Positions 50,159 through 59,449 of a stretch of DNA of 64,000 nt are shown one piece after another. The position numbers and the translations under genes were made by a program. Source of the DNA: Advenella kashmirensis WT001 (lineage in GTDB: Bacteria; Pseudomonadota; Gammaproteobacteria; Burkholderiales; Burkholderiaceae_B); assembly GCF_000219915.2 (NCBI RefSeq), contig NC_017964.1, positions 1,860,001 to 1,924,000 of the forward strand, read 5' to 3'. The first letter of the stretch is position 1. Each line of letters opens with the position of its first letter. The notes under the pieces are model-generated. The model saw only the letters and a list, made by a program, of their open reading frames with translations. It did not search any database and was not told where the DNA came from.

Positions 50159-50213
50159 AATCCCTAGTAATTTACTAGGGATTTTGCTATACTTGAGTAA
50201 ATTACTCGGTTTA
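50159..50213 (+). promoter_or_regulatory. Paired palindromic operators upstream of iscR
   Basis: Two palindromes share the core AGTAA-(A/T)-TTACT. The first, AATCCCTAGTAA-T-TTACTAGGGATT (50159-50183), is a perfect 12-base inverted repeat. The second, within ATACTTGAGTAAATTACTCGG (50189-50213, given in part), resembles the IscR type 1 site. Their centres (50171 and 50201) are 30 bases, about three helical turns, apart. The 240 bases between the phosphatase gene and here hold nothing else that I recognise. Confidence 0.6.
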
Positions 50214-50230
50214 TTGGCAAAGGATTCGCT

Positions 50231-50734
50231 ATGCGTCTTACTACAAAAGGTCGTTTCGCTGTTACCGCCATGATTGATCTCGCCCTGCGCCAGAATGGCG
50301 GGCCTATTACCCTTGCGGCAATCAGCCAGCGGCAGAATATTTCCCTGTCCTATCTGGAGCAGCTGTTCGGCAAGCTGCGTCGTCACGAACTGGTCGACAG
50401 TGTGCGTGGGCCCGGCGGTGGTTACACCCTGGCCAAGTTTGCCCGTGAAATCACCATAGCAGACATTATTTTCGCGGTTGATGAGCCTATTGACGCCACC
50501 AGCTGCGGCAGCAAGACGGACTGTTCAACCGGCAAAAACGGGTCGCTTAGCGGCAAATGCATGACGCACGACCTGTGGACCCGGTTAAATCGTACTGTTG
50601 TGGACTATCTGGATTCCGTTTCCCTGCAGGATCTGGTCGATCAGCAGCGCATGCGCCAGCTTGAACACCAGACCGATTCCCCGGTTGTACAAATGAAAAA
50701 GACACCTGATGCCCTGGCATCTGTTATCGCTTAA
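50231..50734 (+). CDS. iscR: Iron-sulphur cluster regulator IscR
   Basis: Rrf2-family regulator that represses the isc operon when it carries a [2Fe-2S] cluster. The 167-residue product has a winged helix (MRLTTKGRFAVTAMIDLAL, ISLSYLEQLFGKLRRHELVDSVRGPGGGYTLA). Candidate ligands are Cys92, Cys98, Cys110 and His113 (KCMTHDLW). E. coli IscR has Cys92, Cys98, Cys104, His107, so the loop between the second and third cysteines is six residues longer here. It leads the isc operon and has paired operators upstream. Confidence 0.96.
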   Translation: MRLTTKGRFAVTAMIDLALRQNGGPITLAAISQRQNISLSYLEQLFGKLRRHELVDSVRGPGGGYTLAKFAREITIADIIFAVDEPIDATSCGSKTDCSTGKNGSLSGKCMTHDLWTRLNRTVVDYLDSVSLQDLVDQQRMRQLEHQTDSPVVQMKKTPDALASVIA

Positions 50735-50749
50735 TCAGTGGAGTATAGA

Positions 50750-51961
50750 ATGCTTAAATTACCCGTTTATCTGGACTATTCAGCGACCACCCCGGTAGAT
50801 CCTGAGGTAGTTGAGAAAATGGTGCCATGGCTTTATGAAGAGTTTGGCAACCCCGCCTCGCGCAGTCACTCTTTTGGCTGGACAGCAGAAGAGGCCGTGG
50901 AAAACGCCAGGAAGCAGGTAGCTGATCTGGTCAACGCCGATCCACGTGAAATCGTGTGGACTTCCGGTGCAACCGAATCAAATAACCTGGCGATCAAGGG
51001 CGCTGCCAATTTCTACAAGGAACGTGGCAAGCATCTGATTACGGTGAAAACAGAGCACAAGGCTGTGCTCGATACCATGCGGGAACTGGAACGCCAGGGG
51101 TTTGAAGTGACCTATTTGAACGTCCAGGAAAACGGTCTGATCGATATGGACGTTCTGAAGGCGGCCATTCGCCCTGACACCATACTGATTTCAGTCATGT
51201 TCGTGAATAACGAAATCGGCGTCATCCAGGATATTCCTGCCATTGGCGAGCTGTGTCGTGAAAAAGGTATCATTTTCCACGTGGATGCAGCCCAGGCCAC
51301 CGGTAAGGTAGATATTGATCTGGCCACGCTGAAAGTGGACCTGATGTCCTTCTCGGCACACAAAACAAACGGCCCCAAAGGTATTGGCGCCTTGTACATT
51401 CGTCGTAAACCGCGCATTCGTATTGAAGCGCAAATTCATGGTGGCGGCCATGAACGAGGATTCCGTTCCGGCACGCTGGCAACCCACCAGATCGTGGGCA
51501 TGGGTGAAGCGTTCCGCCTGGCCAAGGAAAAAGGCCATACTGAAAACGAACGTATCCGCGCGCTGCGCGATCGCTTGTGGAACGGGTTGTGCACGATCGA
51601 AGAAGTGTATCTGAACGGCGATATGGAAAAACGCGTACCGCATAACCTGAACGTCAGCTTCAATTATGTGGAAGGTGAGTCGCTCATCATGGCGATCAAG
51701 GAACTGGCCGTATCCAGTGGCTCTGCCTGTACTTCTGCCAGCCTTGAACCGTCTTATGTGCTGCGCGCACTGGGCCGCAATGACGAACTGGCGCACAGTT
51801 CCATCCGGTTTACCATTGGCCGCTTCACAACCGAAGAAGAAATCGATTACGCTGTCGAACTCATCAAGTCCCGGGTCGACAAACTGCGCGATATGTCTCC
51901 CTTGTGGGAAATGGCCAAGGAAGGCATCGATCTGAACAGTGTTCAGTGGGCAGCGCATTAA
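50750..51961 (+). CDS. iscS: Cysteine desulphurase IscS
   Basis: PLP enzyme that takes sulphur from cysteine to build Fe-S clusters and thiolate tRNA. The 403-residue product shows [33 protein letters not shown], the PLP lysine Lys205 in [10 protein letters not shown], and the persulphide Cys327 in [20 protein letters not shown]. The ATG at 50750 has GGAG seven bases upstream; the GTG at 50738 is a poorer choice. It lies 15 bases after iscR in the operon. Confidence 0.98.
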   Translation: MLKLPVYLDYSATTPVDPEVVEKMVPWLYEEFGNPASRSHSFGWTAEEAVENARKQVADLVNADPREIVWTSGATESNNLAIKGAANFYKERGKHLITVKTEHKAVLDTMRELERQGFEVTYLNVQENGLIDMDVLKAAIRPDTILISVMFVNNEIGVIQDIPAIGELCREKGIIFHVDAAQATGKVDIDLATLKVDLMSFSAHKTNGPKGIGALYIRRKPRIRIEAQIHGGGHERGFRSGTLATHQIVGMGEAFRLAKEKGHTENERIRALRDRLWNGLCTIEEVYLNGDMEKRVPHNLNVSFNYVEGESLIMAIKELAVSSGSACTSASLEPSYVLRALGRNDELAHSSIRFTIGRFTTEEEIDYAVELIKSRVDKLRDMSPLWEMAKEGIDLNSVQWAAH

Positions 51962-51981
51962 CAGTTTCAGGAGAAATTATC

Positions 51982-52365
51982 ATGGCATACAGCAACAAAG
52001 TTCTTGATCACTATGAAAATCCTCGTAACGTAGGCTCGTTCGAAAAAGGCGACGAGTCTATCGGTACCGGTATGGTTGGCGCGCCAGCCTGTGGCGATGT
52101 AATGAAACTGCAGATCAAAGTCAACAAGGAAGGTGTGATTGAAGACGCACGTTTCAAAACGTATGGCTGCGGCTCGGCCATTGCCTCCAGCTCGCTGGTG
52201 ACCGAATGGGTCAAAGGCAAGACGCTGGATCAGGCGCTGGATATTCGCAATAAGCAAATTGCCGAAGAACTGGCACTGCCGCCGGTGAAAATTCACTGCT
52301 CAATTCTGGCTGAAGACGCCATCAAGGCGGCGGTTCAGGATTACAAAGACAAACATACAGGTTAA
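51982..52365 (+). CDS. iscU: Fe-S cluster scaffold IscU
   Basis: Scaffold on which [2Fe-2S] and [4Fe-4S] clusters are assembled (127 residues). Cluster ligands are Cys37 (APACGD), Cys63 (YGCGSA) and Cys106 (KIHCSI). The HscA-recognition motif LPPVK is at 99-103. AGGAG precedes the ATG at 51982. The operon position after iscS is canonical. Confidence 0.98.
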   Translation: MAYSNKVLDHYENPRNVGSFEKGDESIGTGMVGAPACGDVMKLQIKVNKEGVIEDARFKTYGCGSAIASSSLVTEWVKGKTLDQALDIRNKQIAEELALPPVKIHCSILAEDAIKAAVQDYKDKHTG

Positions 52366-52370
52366 GCACA

Positions 52371-52694
52371 ATGGCAATTACCTTATCTCCGAAAGCGGCG
52401 CAGCACATTGAACGCTACCTCCAAAAGCGTGGTAAGGGGATTGGTCTGCGCCTGGGTGTACGCACTACCGGTTGTTCAGGTATGGCATACAAACTTGAAT
52501 ATGTTGACGAACCGGATACGGCTGACGAAGTATTTGAAAGCCACGGCGTGAAGGTTTTCGTAGATGCGAAAAGCCTGCCTTATATCGACGGCACCGAGCT
52601 TGATTATGCCCGTGAGGGATTGAATGAAGGCTTTAAATTCACCAATCCCAATGAAAAAGCAGCCTGCGGTTGCGGCGAATCATTTACGGTGTAA
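52371..52694 (+). CDS. iscA: Fe-S assembly protein IscA
   Basis: A-type carrier that receives clusters or iron and passes them to target proteins (107 residues). The three conserved cysteines are Cys35 (TTGCSGMAY), Cys99 and Cys101 (CGCGESF). Five bases separate it from iscU. Confidence 0.98.
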   Translation: MAITLSPKAAQHIERYLQKRGKGIGLRLGVRTTGCSGMAYKLEYVDEPDTADEVFESHGVKVFVDAKSLPYIDGTELDYAREGLNEGFKFTNPNEKAACGCGESFTV

Positions 52695-52696
52695 AC

Positions 52697-53224
52697 GTGA
52701 CAGAGCAGGCAGCATCGCATTTCTCGTTATTCGGTTTACCTGAGCAGTTCGCCGTGTCATTGTCTGACCTGGAACAGGCATGGAAAACCGTGTCTGCCCG
52801 GGTACATCCGGACCGTTACTCTACAGCATCTGCTGCCGAGAAGCGGGTCGCCATGCAATGGTCATCGCGTATCAATGAAGCCTATCAGGTCCTAAAAAAT
52901 CCGCTGGCGCGGGCGCGCTATTTGTGTGAGCGGGCAGGGGCCGATATTGGCGCCGAAAACAATACGGCCATGGCTCCCCAATTTCTGATGGCACAAATGG
53001 AGTGGCACGAAGCGCTGGACGAGTTACGCGACCAGCCAGATGCCGAGCGCGTGCGCGAATTTTTGCACACGCTGGAGCAGGCCGAAACCGACTTGTACGC
53101 ACAGCTGCACACGCTGCTAGATGTCCGGAAAGACATCCCGGCGGCAACCGCAAAAGTGCGCGAAGGCATGTTCATTTCGAAAATCCATCAGGACGCCAAA
53201 GCGTTGTTGCGTCAACCTAAATAG
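52697..53224 (+). CDS. hscB: Fe-S co-chaperone HscB
   Basis: J-domain co-chaperone that delivers IscU to HscA (about 175 residues). The J domain begins SHFSLFGLPEQFAVSLSDLEQAWKTVSARVHPDRYSTA with the HPD motif near residue 37. A second helical domain includes MEWHEALDELRDQPDA, which binds IscU. I take the GTG at 52697, two bases after the iscA stop; a TTG at 52670 is an alternative. It is followed by hscA after 12 bases. Confidence 0.93.
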   Translation: MTEQAASHFSLFGLPEQFAVSLSDLEQAWKTVSARVHPDRYSTASAAEKRVAMQWSSRINEAYQVLKNPLARARYLCERAGADIGAENNTAMAPQFLMAQMEWHEALDELRDQPDAERVREFLHTLEQAETDLYAQLHTLLDVRKDIPAATAKVREGMFISKIHQDAKALLRQPK

Positions 53225-53236
53225 AATTTTCAAAGC

Positions 53237-55099
53237 ATGGCACTCTTACAGATTTCCGAACCCGGAGACTCTCCGGTCCCTCATCAGCGTCGTTTCGCGG
53301 TAGGCATTGATCTGGGCACGACCCACTCGCTGGTGGCCGCAGTGCGCAACAGCATTCCCGAAGTTCTGGCCGACGAGAACGGCAAGGAACTGCTGCCTTC
53401 TGTCGTGCGATACCTGGACGGCCACAGTGTGGAAATCGGCTACCCCGCCGTTCGCAAGCAAAACACCGATCCTTTGAACACACTGGTTTCCGTCAAGCGG
53501 CTTATGGGCCGCTCCTATGACGAAGCGATCAGCATGAAACTGCCCTATGAGTTTTCTCCCGGCGAGGGGACGGTACGCATCCGTACCCGCCAGGGCGATA
53601 AAACACCGGTAGATGTCTCGGCGCAGATCCTGGCCAAATTGCGCCAGCGTGCCGAAGATGTGCTGGGTGATGATCTGGTGGGGGCTGTTATTACCGTGCC
53701 GGCTTATTTTGATGACACCCAACGCCAGGCCACCCGCGATGCTGCGCGCGTGGCTGGCCTGAACGTACTGCGCCTGCTGAACGAACCGACAGCGGCGGCG
53801 ATTGCCTACGGACTGGATAATGCCTCCGAAGGGGTGTTCGCTGTGTACGATCTGGGCGGCGGCACGTTCGATATTTCCATTCTGCGCCTGAGTAAAGGCG
53901 TGTTTGAAGTGGTTGCCACGGGCGGCGATACACAGTTGGGCGGCGACGATTTTGACGAAGCCATTGTGGCCGATATCATGAAGCATCACAGCCAGGAACA
54001 ACTGACCGTTGCAGATCGCCGGCTGTTGCTCAGCCGCGCACGTCAGATGCGTGAAAAGCTCTCTGGCGCTACCAAAGCGGCCTTTGAGGTGTCGTTATCC
54101 AATGGTTTGAATATCGACCAGATGTTTCCACAAAATCATTTCGAAAACATCAGCCGTCATCTGATTACGCGGACGCTGACGCTGGTAGATGACGTGCTGC
54201 ACAGCGCCGGGCTGACCATACAACAGATCAATGGCGTCGTGCTGGTGGGCGGCGCAACCCGTATGCCGGTCGTGCGCAACCGCGTGCGTGAGTATTTCAA
54301 TCAACAACCATTGACCGATCTGGATCCGGACAAAGTTGTGGCGTTGGGCGCCGCACGTCAGGCCCATTTGCTGGCCGGTAATCGTGCGCCTGGCGAAGAC
54401 TGGCTGCTGCTGGATGTGACCCCATTGTCGCTGGGACTGGAAACGATGGGCGGCCTGGTTGAAAAAATCATTCCTCGCAATAGCACCATTCCGGTAGCCC
54501 GGGCTCAGGAATTTACGACCTACAAGGACGGTCAGACCGCCATGAGCATCCACGTACTGCAGGGCGAGCGTGACTTGGTCACCGACTGTCGGTCACTGGC
54601 GCGTTTTGAGCTGCGTGACATCCCACCAATGGTGGCCGGTGCTGCGCGCATCCGCGTCACTTTCCAGGTGGATGCCGATGGGCTGCTTAGTGTCACTGCC
54701 GCCGAGCAAAGCACCGGCAAGGAAGCACAAATTACCGTCAAGCCGTCTTATGGTTTGACCGACGAACAGATTACTGCCATGTTGCAGGAAAGCATGCAAA
54801 ACGCCGGTGAAGATTCTGCGCAGCGCATGCTGCGCGAACAGCAGGTAGACGCACGCCAGTTGATCGATTCAGTCAAGGCCGCCATGGAAAAAGACCGGGA
54901 CTTGTTGAGCGAAGAGGAAATTCGCGACATTACCGAGCAGATTGAATCGCTATCGGGTTTGTCCGATACCGATGATATTGTCGATTGGCGTGACGCCACT
55001 GACCGACTGGCCAAGGCCACCGAGGATTTTGCTGCGCGTCGCATGGACAGAAGCATCCGCGATGCGCTTGCTGGCAAATCGCTTAACGATATCGCTTAA
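53237..55099 (+). CDS. hscA: Fe-S assembly chaperone HscA
   Basis: Specialised Hsp70 that releases clusters from IscU (620 residues, normal). The ATPase domain has [57 protein letters not shown] (read as [14 protein letters not shown]), [14 protein letters not shown] and [15 protein letters not shown]. The substrate-binding domain has [30 protein letters not shown]. It follows hscB, with fdx downstream. The frame is intact. Confidence 0.98.
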   Translation: MALLQISEPGDSPVPHQRRFAVGIDLGTTHSLVAAVRNSIPEVLADENGKELLPSVVRYLDGHSVEIGYPAVRKQNTDPLNTLVSVKRLMGRSYDEAISMKLPYEFSPGEGTVRIRTRQGDKTPVDVSAQILAKLRQRAEDVLGDDLVGAVITVPAYFDDTQRQATRDAARVAGLNVLRLLNEPTAAAIAYGLDNASEGVFAVYDLGGGTFDISILRLSKGVFEVVATGGDTQLGGDDFDEAIVADIMKHHSQEQLTVADRRLLLSRARQMREKLSGATKAAFEVSLSNGLNIDQMFPQNHFENISRHLITRTLTLVDDVLHSAGLTIQQINGVVLVGGATRMPVVRNRVREYFNQQPLTDLDPDKVVALGAARQAHLLAGNRAPGEDWLLLDVTPLSLGLETMGGLVEKIIPRNSTIPVARAQEFTTYKDGQTAMSIHVLQGERDLVTDCRSLARFELRDIPPMVAGAARIRVTFQVDADGLLSVTAAEQSTGKEAQITVKPSYGLTDEQITAMLQESMQNAGEDSAQRMLREQQVDARQLIDSVKAAMEKDRDLLSEEEIRDITEQIESLSGLSDTDDIVDWRDATDRLAKATEDFAARRMDRSIRDALAGKSLNDIA

Positions 55100-55123
55100 C
55101 GACCTCATAACGGACCCAAGTTT

Positions 55124-55465
55124 ATGCCCAAGATTACTGTATTGCCGCATCCCGATGTCTGCCCGGAAGGTGCCGTCATTAACGATGCACCAGAAGGCAC
55201 ATCCATTTGCAGGATTCTGCTGGACAATCATATTGAGATTGAACACGCCTGCGAACTGTCCTGTGCCTGCACTACCTGCCACGTCGTGATCAAGGAAGGC
55301 TTCAACTCAATGGAAGAAGCCAGTGATGACGAGGAAGACTTGCTCGATAAGGCCTGGGGGTTGACCCCGGTATCGCGATTGTCATGTCAGGCCATGGTGG
55401 CCGATAAGGATCTGGTGGTGGAAATTCCCAAGTACACCATCAACCATGCCAAGGAAAACCACTGA
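55124..55465 (+). CDS. fdx: [2Fe-2S] ferredoxin Fdx
   Basis: Adrenodoxin-type ferredoxin that donates electrons in Fe-S assembly (113 residues). Ligands are Cys43, Cys49, Cys52 (ACELSCACTTCH) and Cys88 (RLSCQAM). It is the last gene of the isc operon here; iscX, often next, is not found downstream. A strong terminator follows at 55499. Confidence 0.97.
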   Translation: MPKITVLPHPDVCPEGAVINDAPEGTSICRILLDNHIEIEHACELSCACTTCHVVIKEGFNSMEEASDDEEDLLDKAWGLTPVSRLSCQAMVADKDLVVEIPKYTINHAKENH

Positions 55466-55498
55466 CAGGTCGTCTCAGACCGGTCGTGCGGGCTGAAC

Positions 55499-55543
55499 AA
55501 AAACGCCCCTGAATCCATTTGCGATTTTCAGGGGCGTTTTTTA
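55499..55543. terminator. Strong bidirectional terminator after the isc operon
   Basis: AAAACGCCCCTGAA/TTCAGGGGCGTTTT, a 14-base-pair stem with a 13-base loop and T/A tracts at both ends. It ends the isc operon on the plus strand and suits the minus-strand gene at 55619-55780 as well. Confidence 0.93.
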
Positions 55544-55618
55544 TATTTTGGACACGCTGTGTGTGCCGGGCAGCACTTAAACATGGGTTGACGCTGCTAT
55601 TTCAAAATTAAAAGAAAT

Positions 55619-55780
55619 TTACTTAGAAACAAAGTTAGGGTAGATGCTGCCAAGCAGGCCAGTGACCATTGTCGGCGGAAATGCTTGCGGATACTCACGG
55701 GCTGGCGGCGTAGCGCTTACCCATAGCTGGTAAACAACGATCAGCAACACTATAAACGCAACCCATGTCCTAAACCCCAC
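55619..55780 (-). CDS. Predicted 53-residue single-span membrane protein
   Basis: A 54-codon minus-strand frame starting with GTG encodes one clear membrane span (VAFIVLLIVVYQLWV, residues 7-21) after a short basic N-terminus (GFRTW). A Pro-rich, probably periplasmic tail follows (ATPPAREYPQAFPPTMVTG, then LLGSIYPNFVSK). Evidence for expression is good: GGTGGAG lies six bases before the start, a perfect TATAAT lies at 55807-55812 (minus strand), and the bidirectional terminator at 55499-55543 is just beyond the stop. I know no matching family. It may belong to a widespread but unnamed small-protein group, or be lineage-specific. Confidence 0.6.
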   Translation of the reverse strand: MGFRTWVAFIVLLIVVYQLWVSATPPAREYPQAFPPTMVTGLLGSIYPNFVSK

Positions 55781-56324
55781 AGATTACTCCACCAAGTATA
55801 CCGACGATTATATTGGATTGGCTCGGAATCATATCGTTGTCTTTCTCTTAACGTTGATGTAAAGGTTGCTCCTATTTTGCCGGGACAGCCTTATATGCTG
55901 CACTTGATCAGGTTTCAGCGAAAGGGGCGCTTATCTTGGGAACATTTGGCAGTGGCAGGCAGCACCATATCGACATGGCAGCTGCAGGCCGGAGTAACTA
56001 TGCTGCAAGTGCACAATTATGACGCATGTGATGCAAAATCGAATTGATGCGAATCAAGAAAAGGAGCGTTGCCAGTGAAAATTTATATACGCTCAGGCAG
56101 ATTGCGGCAGAGGCGACAATGGGAGCTTGTGCAGTAATAAAAGCAGGTATCAACTATGTCGCACTGGCGTGGCTGGCGTGCCAGTAATGTTTCACGAATG
56201 CCAGATTCACTGTTTCAGCATTAAGTGAACCGGCATCCTTTTGACAAGCTAGGGCAGGTATGCAATTGACCGTTTCCGTGTCAATGCCGCTTCGATTGCC
56301 GATTTACTCGACTTTGTTCGCCGT
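55781..56324. other. Intergenic region with possible gene relics
   Basis: About 540 bases. It contains the promoter region of the small membrane protein and, on the plus strand, open stretches without a good start: one around 55855-56015 with a protein-like run (GTALYAALDQVSAKGALIL), and a 46-codon frame at 56047-56187 with a hydrophobic end. Neither has a ribosome site. They could be decayed coding sequence; I annotate no gene. Confidence 0.35.
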
Positions 56325-58426
56325 TTACGCAGTTCGATTGAGAACAATTACGCCATCCAGTGCCAGCACCCCTTGTCCTTCAGGTAAAGCGAGAATCGGA
56401 TTGATATCGATTGATTCAATTTGATCACGTCGGTCATAGGCCAACCGGGAGAGTGCTACCAGCGTGTCGGCCAGTGCCGAAATATCCGCCGGGCCCTGGC
56501 CTCTGGCGCCATATAGCAACGCGGTAGCCCGGATTTCCTGAATCATTGAAAGAGCTACATCACGGTCGAACGGCGCAAGGCGAAAGCTGACATCTTTCAG
56601 TATTTCGACAAAAATGCCTCCCAATCCGAACATGACGACAGGGCCGAAGACAGGATCACGATGCACGCCCATGATGCACTCGATGCCTCCATTGCGCATG
56701 GGCGCAACCAGTACACCATCAACTTTCGCCTGCGGCATTTTAGATTGCACAGACGATAGTATGTCGTCGTAGGCGTGTGAGACGGCCTGTTCGCCATTGA
56801 TGCCGAGCTTGACGCCGCCGACATCGCTTTTGTGCAGAATATCAGCCGACACAATTTTCATCACGGCTGGGCTATTCCATTTTCGGGCAATGGCTTGTGC
56901 TTCAGAGGCTGAACTTGCAACGGAAAACGGTGTTACCGGGACTCCCGCTTTCTTCAGCACTGCCAGTGAATCGGTTCATTCAACGCGCCGACGCCTTCAG
57001 GCAGACTCACAGCAGATTGCCCGTCAGTTCTTGGCGAGATCATTAGCGGCCGGTGATGCATAATTTTTGAAAGAGTACGGATCGCCGCGCTTGGATCAGC
57101 GAACACCATCGATCCGTTTTGCTGCAAGGTGTTTTTGCGTTCGGGAGGCAACAGCGCACTGATTGTAAGTGGTATATGCGGGTACTCAGTACGAAGCACG
57201 CTTACCAGTTCCTGCAAATATGACCAGAGCGACTCCGATGATCCTGCTGCCGCCAGGAAAATGGCAAGGGCACCGTAGTTGCCGGTAGCCAGCAAATCGC
57301 GACTGGTATCCAGCAGGATAGACAGGTCGCTCAGGGCATGGCCGGTGACGTCGACAGGATTATTGGCGCCGGCAAACGGAATGCGGGCCAGTAATCTGGC
57401 TTTCACTTCATCTGGTGGTGTTGGCAGATTTAACCCAAGCTCATCGGCTTCATCGGCCATTAACGCGCCAACACCGCCGGATATTGAAATAATGGCCAGG
57501 TTATGGTTGCCTGAGCGGTGAGTCCATTTGCTCAGCGCTTGCCCTACGTTGAAAAACTCTTCAATCGTGTAGGCTCGAATTGCGCCGTATTGTTTGAACA
57601 ACGCGTCATAAACGGCATCGTCACCGGCGAGCGCCGCTGTATGTGATGCGGCGGCTTGAGCCCCTGAGTTTGTCCTGCCGATTTTGGTCACAACCACAGG
57701 CTTGCCTGCCTGATTTGCTGCCGCCAATGCACGCTTGAGTTTGTCGCCATTCTTACAGCCTTCGATATAGGCCATGATAACGTTAGTCTCTGGATCGTCG
57801 ACCAGCCATTGGATGCAGTCGGCGACATCAAGATCGCTTTCGTTACCGGTACTGATCCAAAATGACAGGCCGAGACGGCGTTCTCGCGCCAGGCAATAGG
57901 CATACGCACCGAAAGCGCCACTTTGGGTGACCATGCCGACATCGCCCGCAGGTAATCGACCGTTGAGCGGAGCCGGCGAGAATGTCGCATAGATGTCGTT
58001 ACGAACATTAATAAAGCCAAGGCAGTTCGGGCCCAGCAACCGTATGTGCCTCTCTCGTGCAAAGGCCTGAAGCTGTTGTTGCAATTGAAGGCCGGCATCT
58101 CCGATCTCGGCAAATCCGGAAGTAAAAATCACGGCATTTCTGATCTGCCCGGGCCGGGATTTTTCTAACGCAGCAAGTACATGGCTGGCAGGAACGGCAA
58201 TAATGACCAGGTCAATCGCCTCTTCGATATCCCCCAGGCTGGCGTAGCAGGGTAGGCCGTAAACCGTATCTTGCCGGGGGTTGATTGGATAAATTTTTCC
58301 GACATATCCGGCCTCAAGTAGAAGCGCAATAGGCACCGCCCCCGATTTGCCGGCGGTATTGGATGCGCCCAGAATTGCAATGCTCTTGGGCGAAAACAGA
58401 GAGTTCAGTGTTTGGCAGGTATTCAT
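56325..58426 (-). CDS. NDP-forming acyl-CoA synthetase-like protein (frameshifted as sequenced)
   Basis: About 700 residues after repair. It has the architecture of ADP-forming acyl-CoA synthetases: CoA-binding domain (SLFSPKSIAILGASNTAGKSG), succinyl-CoA-ligase-like domains (LLGPNCLGFINVRNDIYATF, GMVTQSGAFGAYAY) and a C-terminal ATP-grasp domain (VMKIVSADILHKSDVGGVKLGI, FGPVVMFGLGGIFVEIL, IDINPILALPEG). It activates a carboxylic acid to its CoA thioester. The frame breaks at 56972; one more base joins ALNEP to DSLAVLKKAGVPV. The start is uncertain: ATG 58426, or GTG 58453 overlapping the upstream gene. It is last in a six-gene minus-strand cluster. Confidence 0.9.
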
Positions 58427-58449
58427 ATTAAGTAGGTCGATTAGGAGTT

Positions 58450-59439
58450 TCACAGCGCCATGTCTATGACATTACGGCCGGTGCTCTTGCGTTCCAGCAT
58501 TTGTTTTGTGACTTGTGGAAGGCTGTCCAGTGATATCACCTGGCAGATATCGTCCAGATGATTGGGTCGATATACTGTAGCCAGCTTGTTCCAGATTTCC
58601 CTGCGTAGCGCCATCGGGCCGCCCGCGTTGATACCTAGCAGCTTGACGCCTCTCAGAATGAAAGGAAATACGCTGGTATCCAAGTGGGCGCCGCCCGCGT
58701 TGCCAAAGGCGGTGATAATACCTTCCGGTTTTGTCGTTCGAAGGAGCCAGACCAGAACCGCGCCACCTACCGAGTCAATCGCACCGGCCCATTGGCCCGA
58801 AGCAAGGGGACCGCTTGGTTCAAGATCGGGAACTGCGATCACTCGGGCCGCGCCAAGTTTTTTTAGATAGTCATGTGCAGCGTGCTTGCCGGTGATGGCG
58901 ACTGCCTGATAGCCGCAATGATTCAATATATCAATTGCAATACTGGCGACTCCGCCTGTCGCACCGGTGACTGCAACTTCCCCTTGTTCGGGGCTGAGTC
59001 CGCACAGTTCCATCCAGTGCAGTGCGAGTGCCGCGGTGTATCCGGCAGCACCCAGGGTTGCGGCCTCGCACAGACTGAGTCCGGCAGGCAAGGGCAAGAC
59101 CCAGTCAGATGATACGCGCGCGTATTGAGCATGTCCGCCATCGTGCTCGACACCCAGGCCGAAACCGTGGACAACCACGGGATCTCCTTCTTTCAGTTGC
59201 CGGTTCGCAGACGAGACAATGTGTCCGCTCAAATCAATTCCGCTAATACGCGGATAATCCCGGATAATTTTTCCCTGACCGTTTGCTGCGAGCGCATCTT
59301 TATAATTCACCCCGGCAAAAGCCACTTTAATGAGCGTGTCGCCCGGCGACAGCTGGTCAATGTGTAAGTGCCGGATATGGCTGTTTGCAGGTTCGCCTGC
59401 ACCTGGAATTTCCACGCGAAAAGCTGAAAATGTAGTCAT
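58450..59439 (-). CDS. YhdH/AcuI family acrylyl-CoA reductase-like dehydrogenase
   Basis: A zinc-free medium-chain reductase (329 residues) of the YhdH/AcuI family, whose members reduce acryloyl-CoA to propionyl-CoA with NADPH. It shows FAGVNYKDALAANGQGKIIRDYPRISGIDLSG, GTAGYTAALALHWMELCGL-like sequence (here LGAAGYTAALAL), VTGATGGVASIAIDILNHCGY (nucleotide-binding) and GINAGGPMALRREIWNKLA. ATG at 59439 has AAGGAAA upstream; a longer frame from 59583 overlaps the preceding gene and is rejected. The cluster context suggests it reduces an unsaturated acyl-CoA made from the imported acid. Confidence 0.9.
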   Translation of the reverse strand: MTTFSAFRVEIPGAGEPANSHIRHLHIDQLSPGDTLIKVAFAGVNYKDALAANGQGKIIRDYPRISGIDLSGHIVSSANRQLKEGDPVVVHGFGLGVEHDGGHAQYARVSSDWVLPLPAGLSLCEAATLGAAGYTAALALHWMELCGLSPEQGEVAVTGATGGVASIAIDILNHCGYQAVAITGKHAAHDYLKKLGAARVIAVPDLEPSGPLASGQWAGAIDSVGGAVLVWLLRTTKPEGIITAFGNAGGAHLDTSVFPFILRGVKLLGINAGGPMALRREIWNKLATVYRPNHLDDICQVISLDSLPQVTKQMLERKSTGRNVIDMAL

Positions 59440-59449
59440 GCTGATTTCC

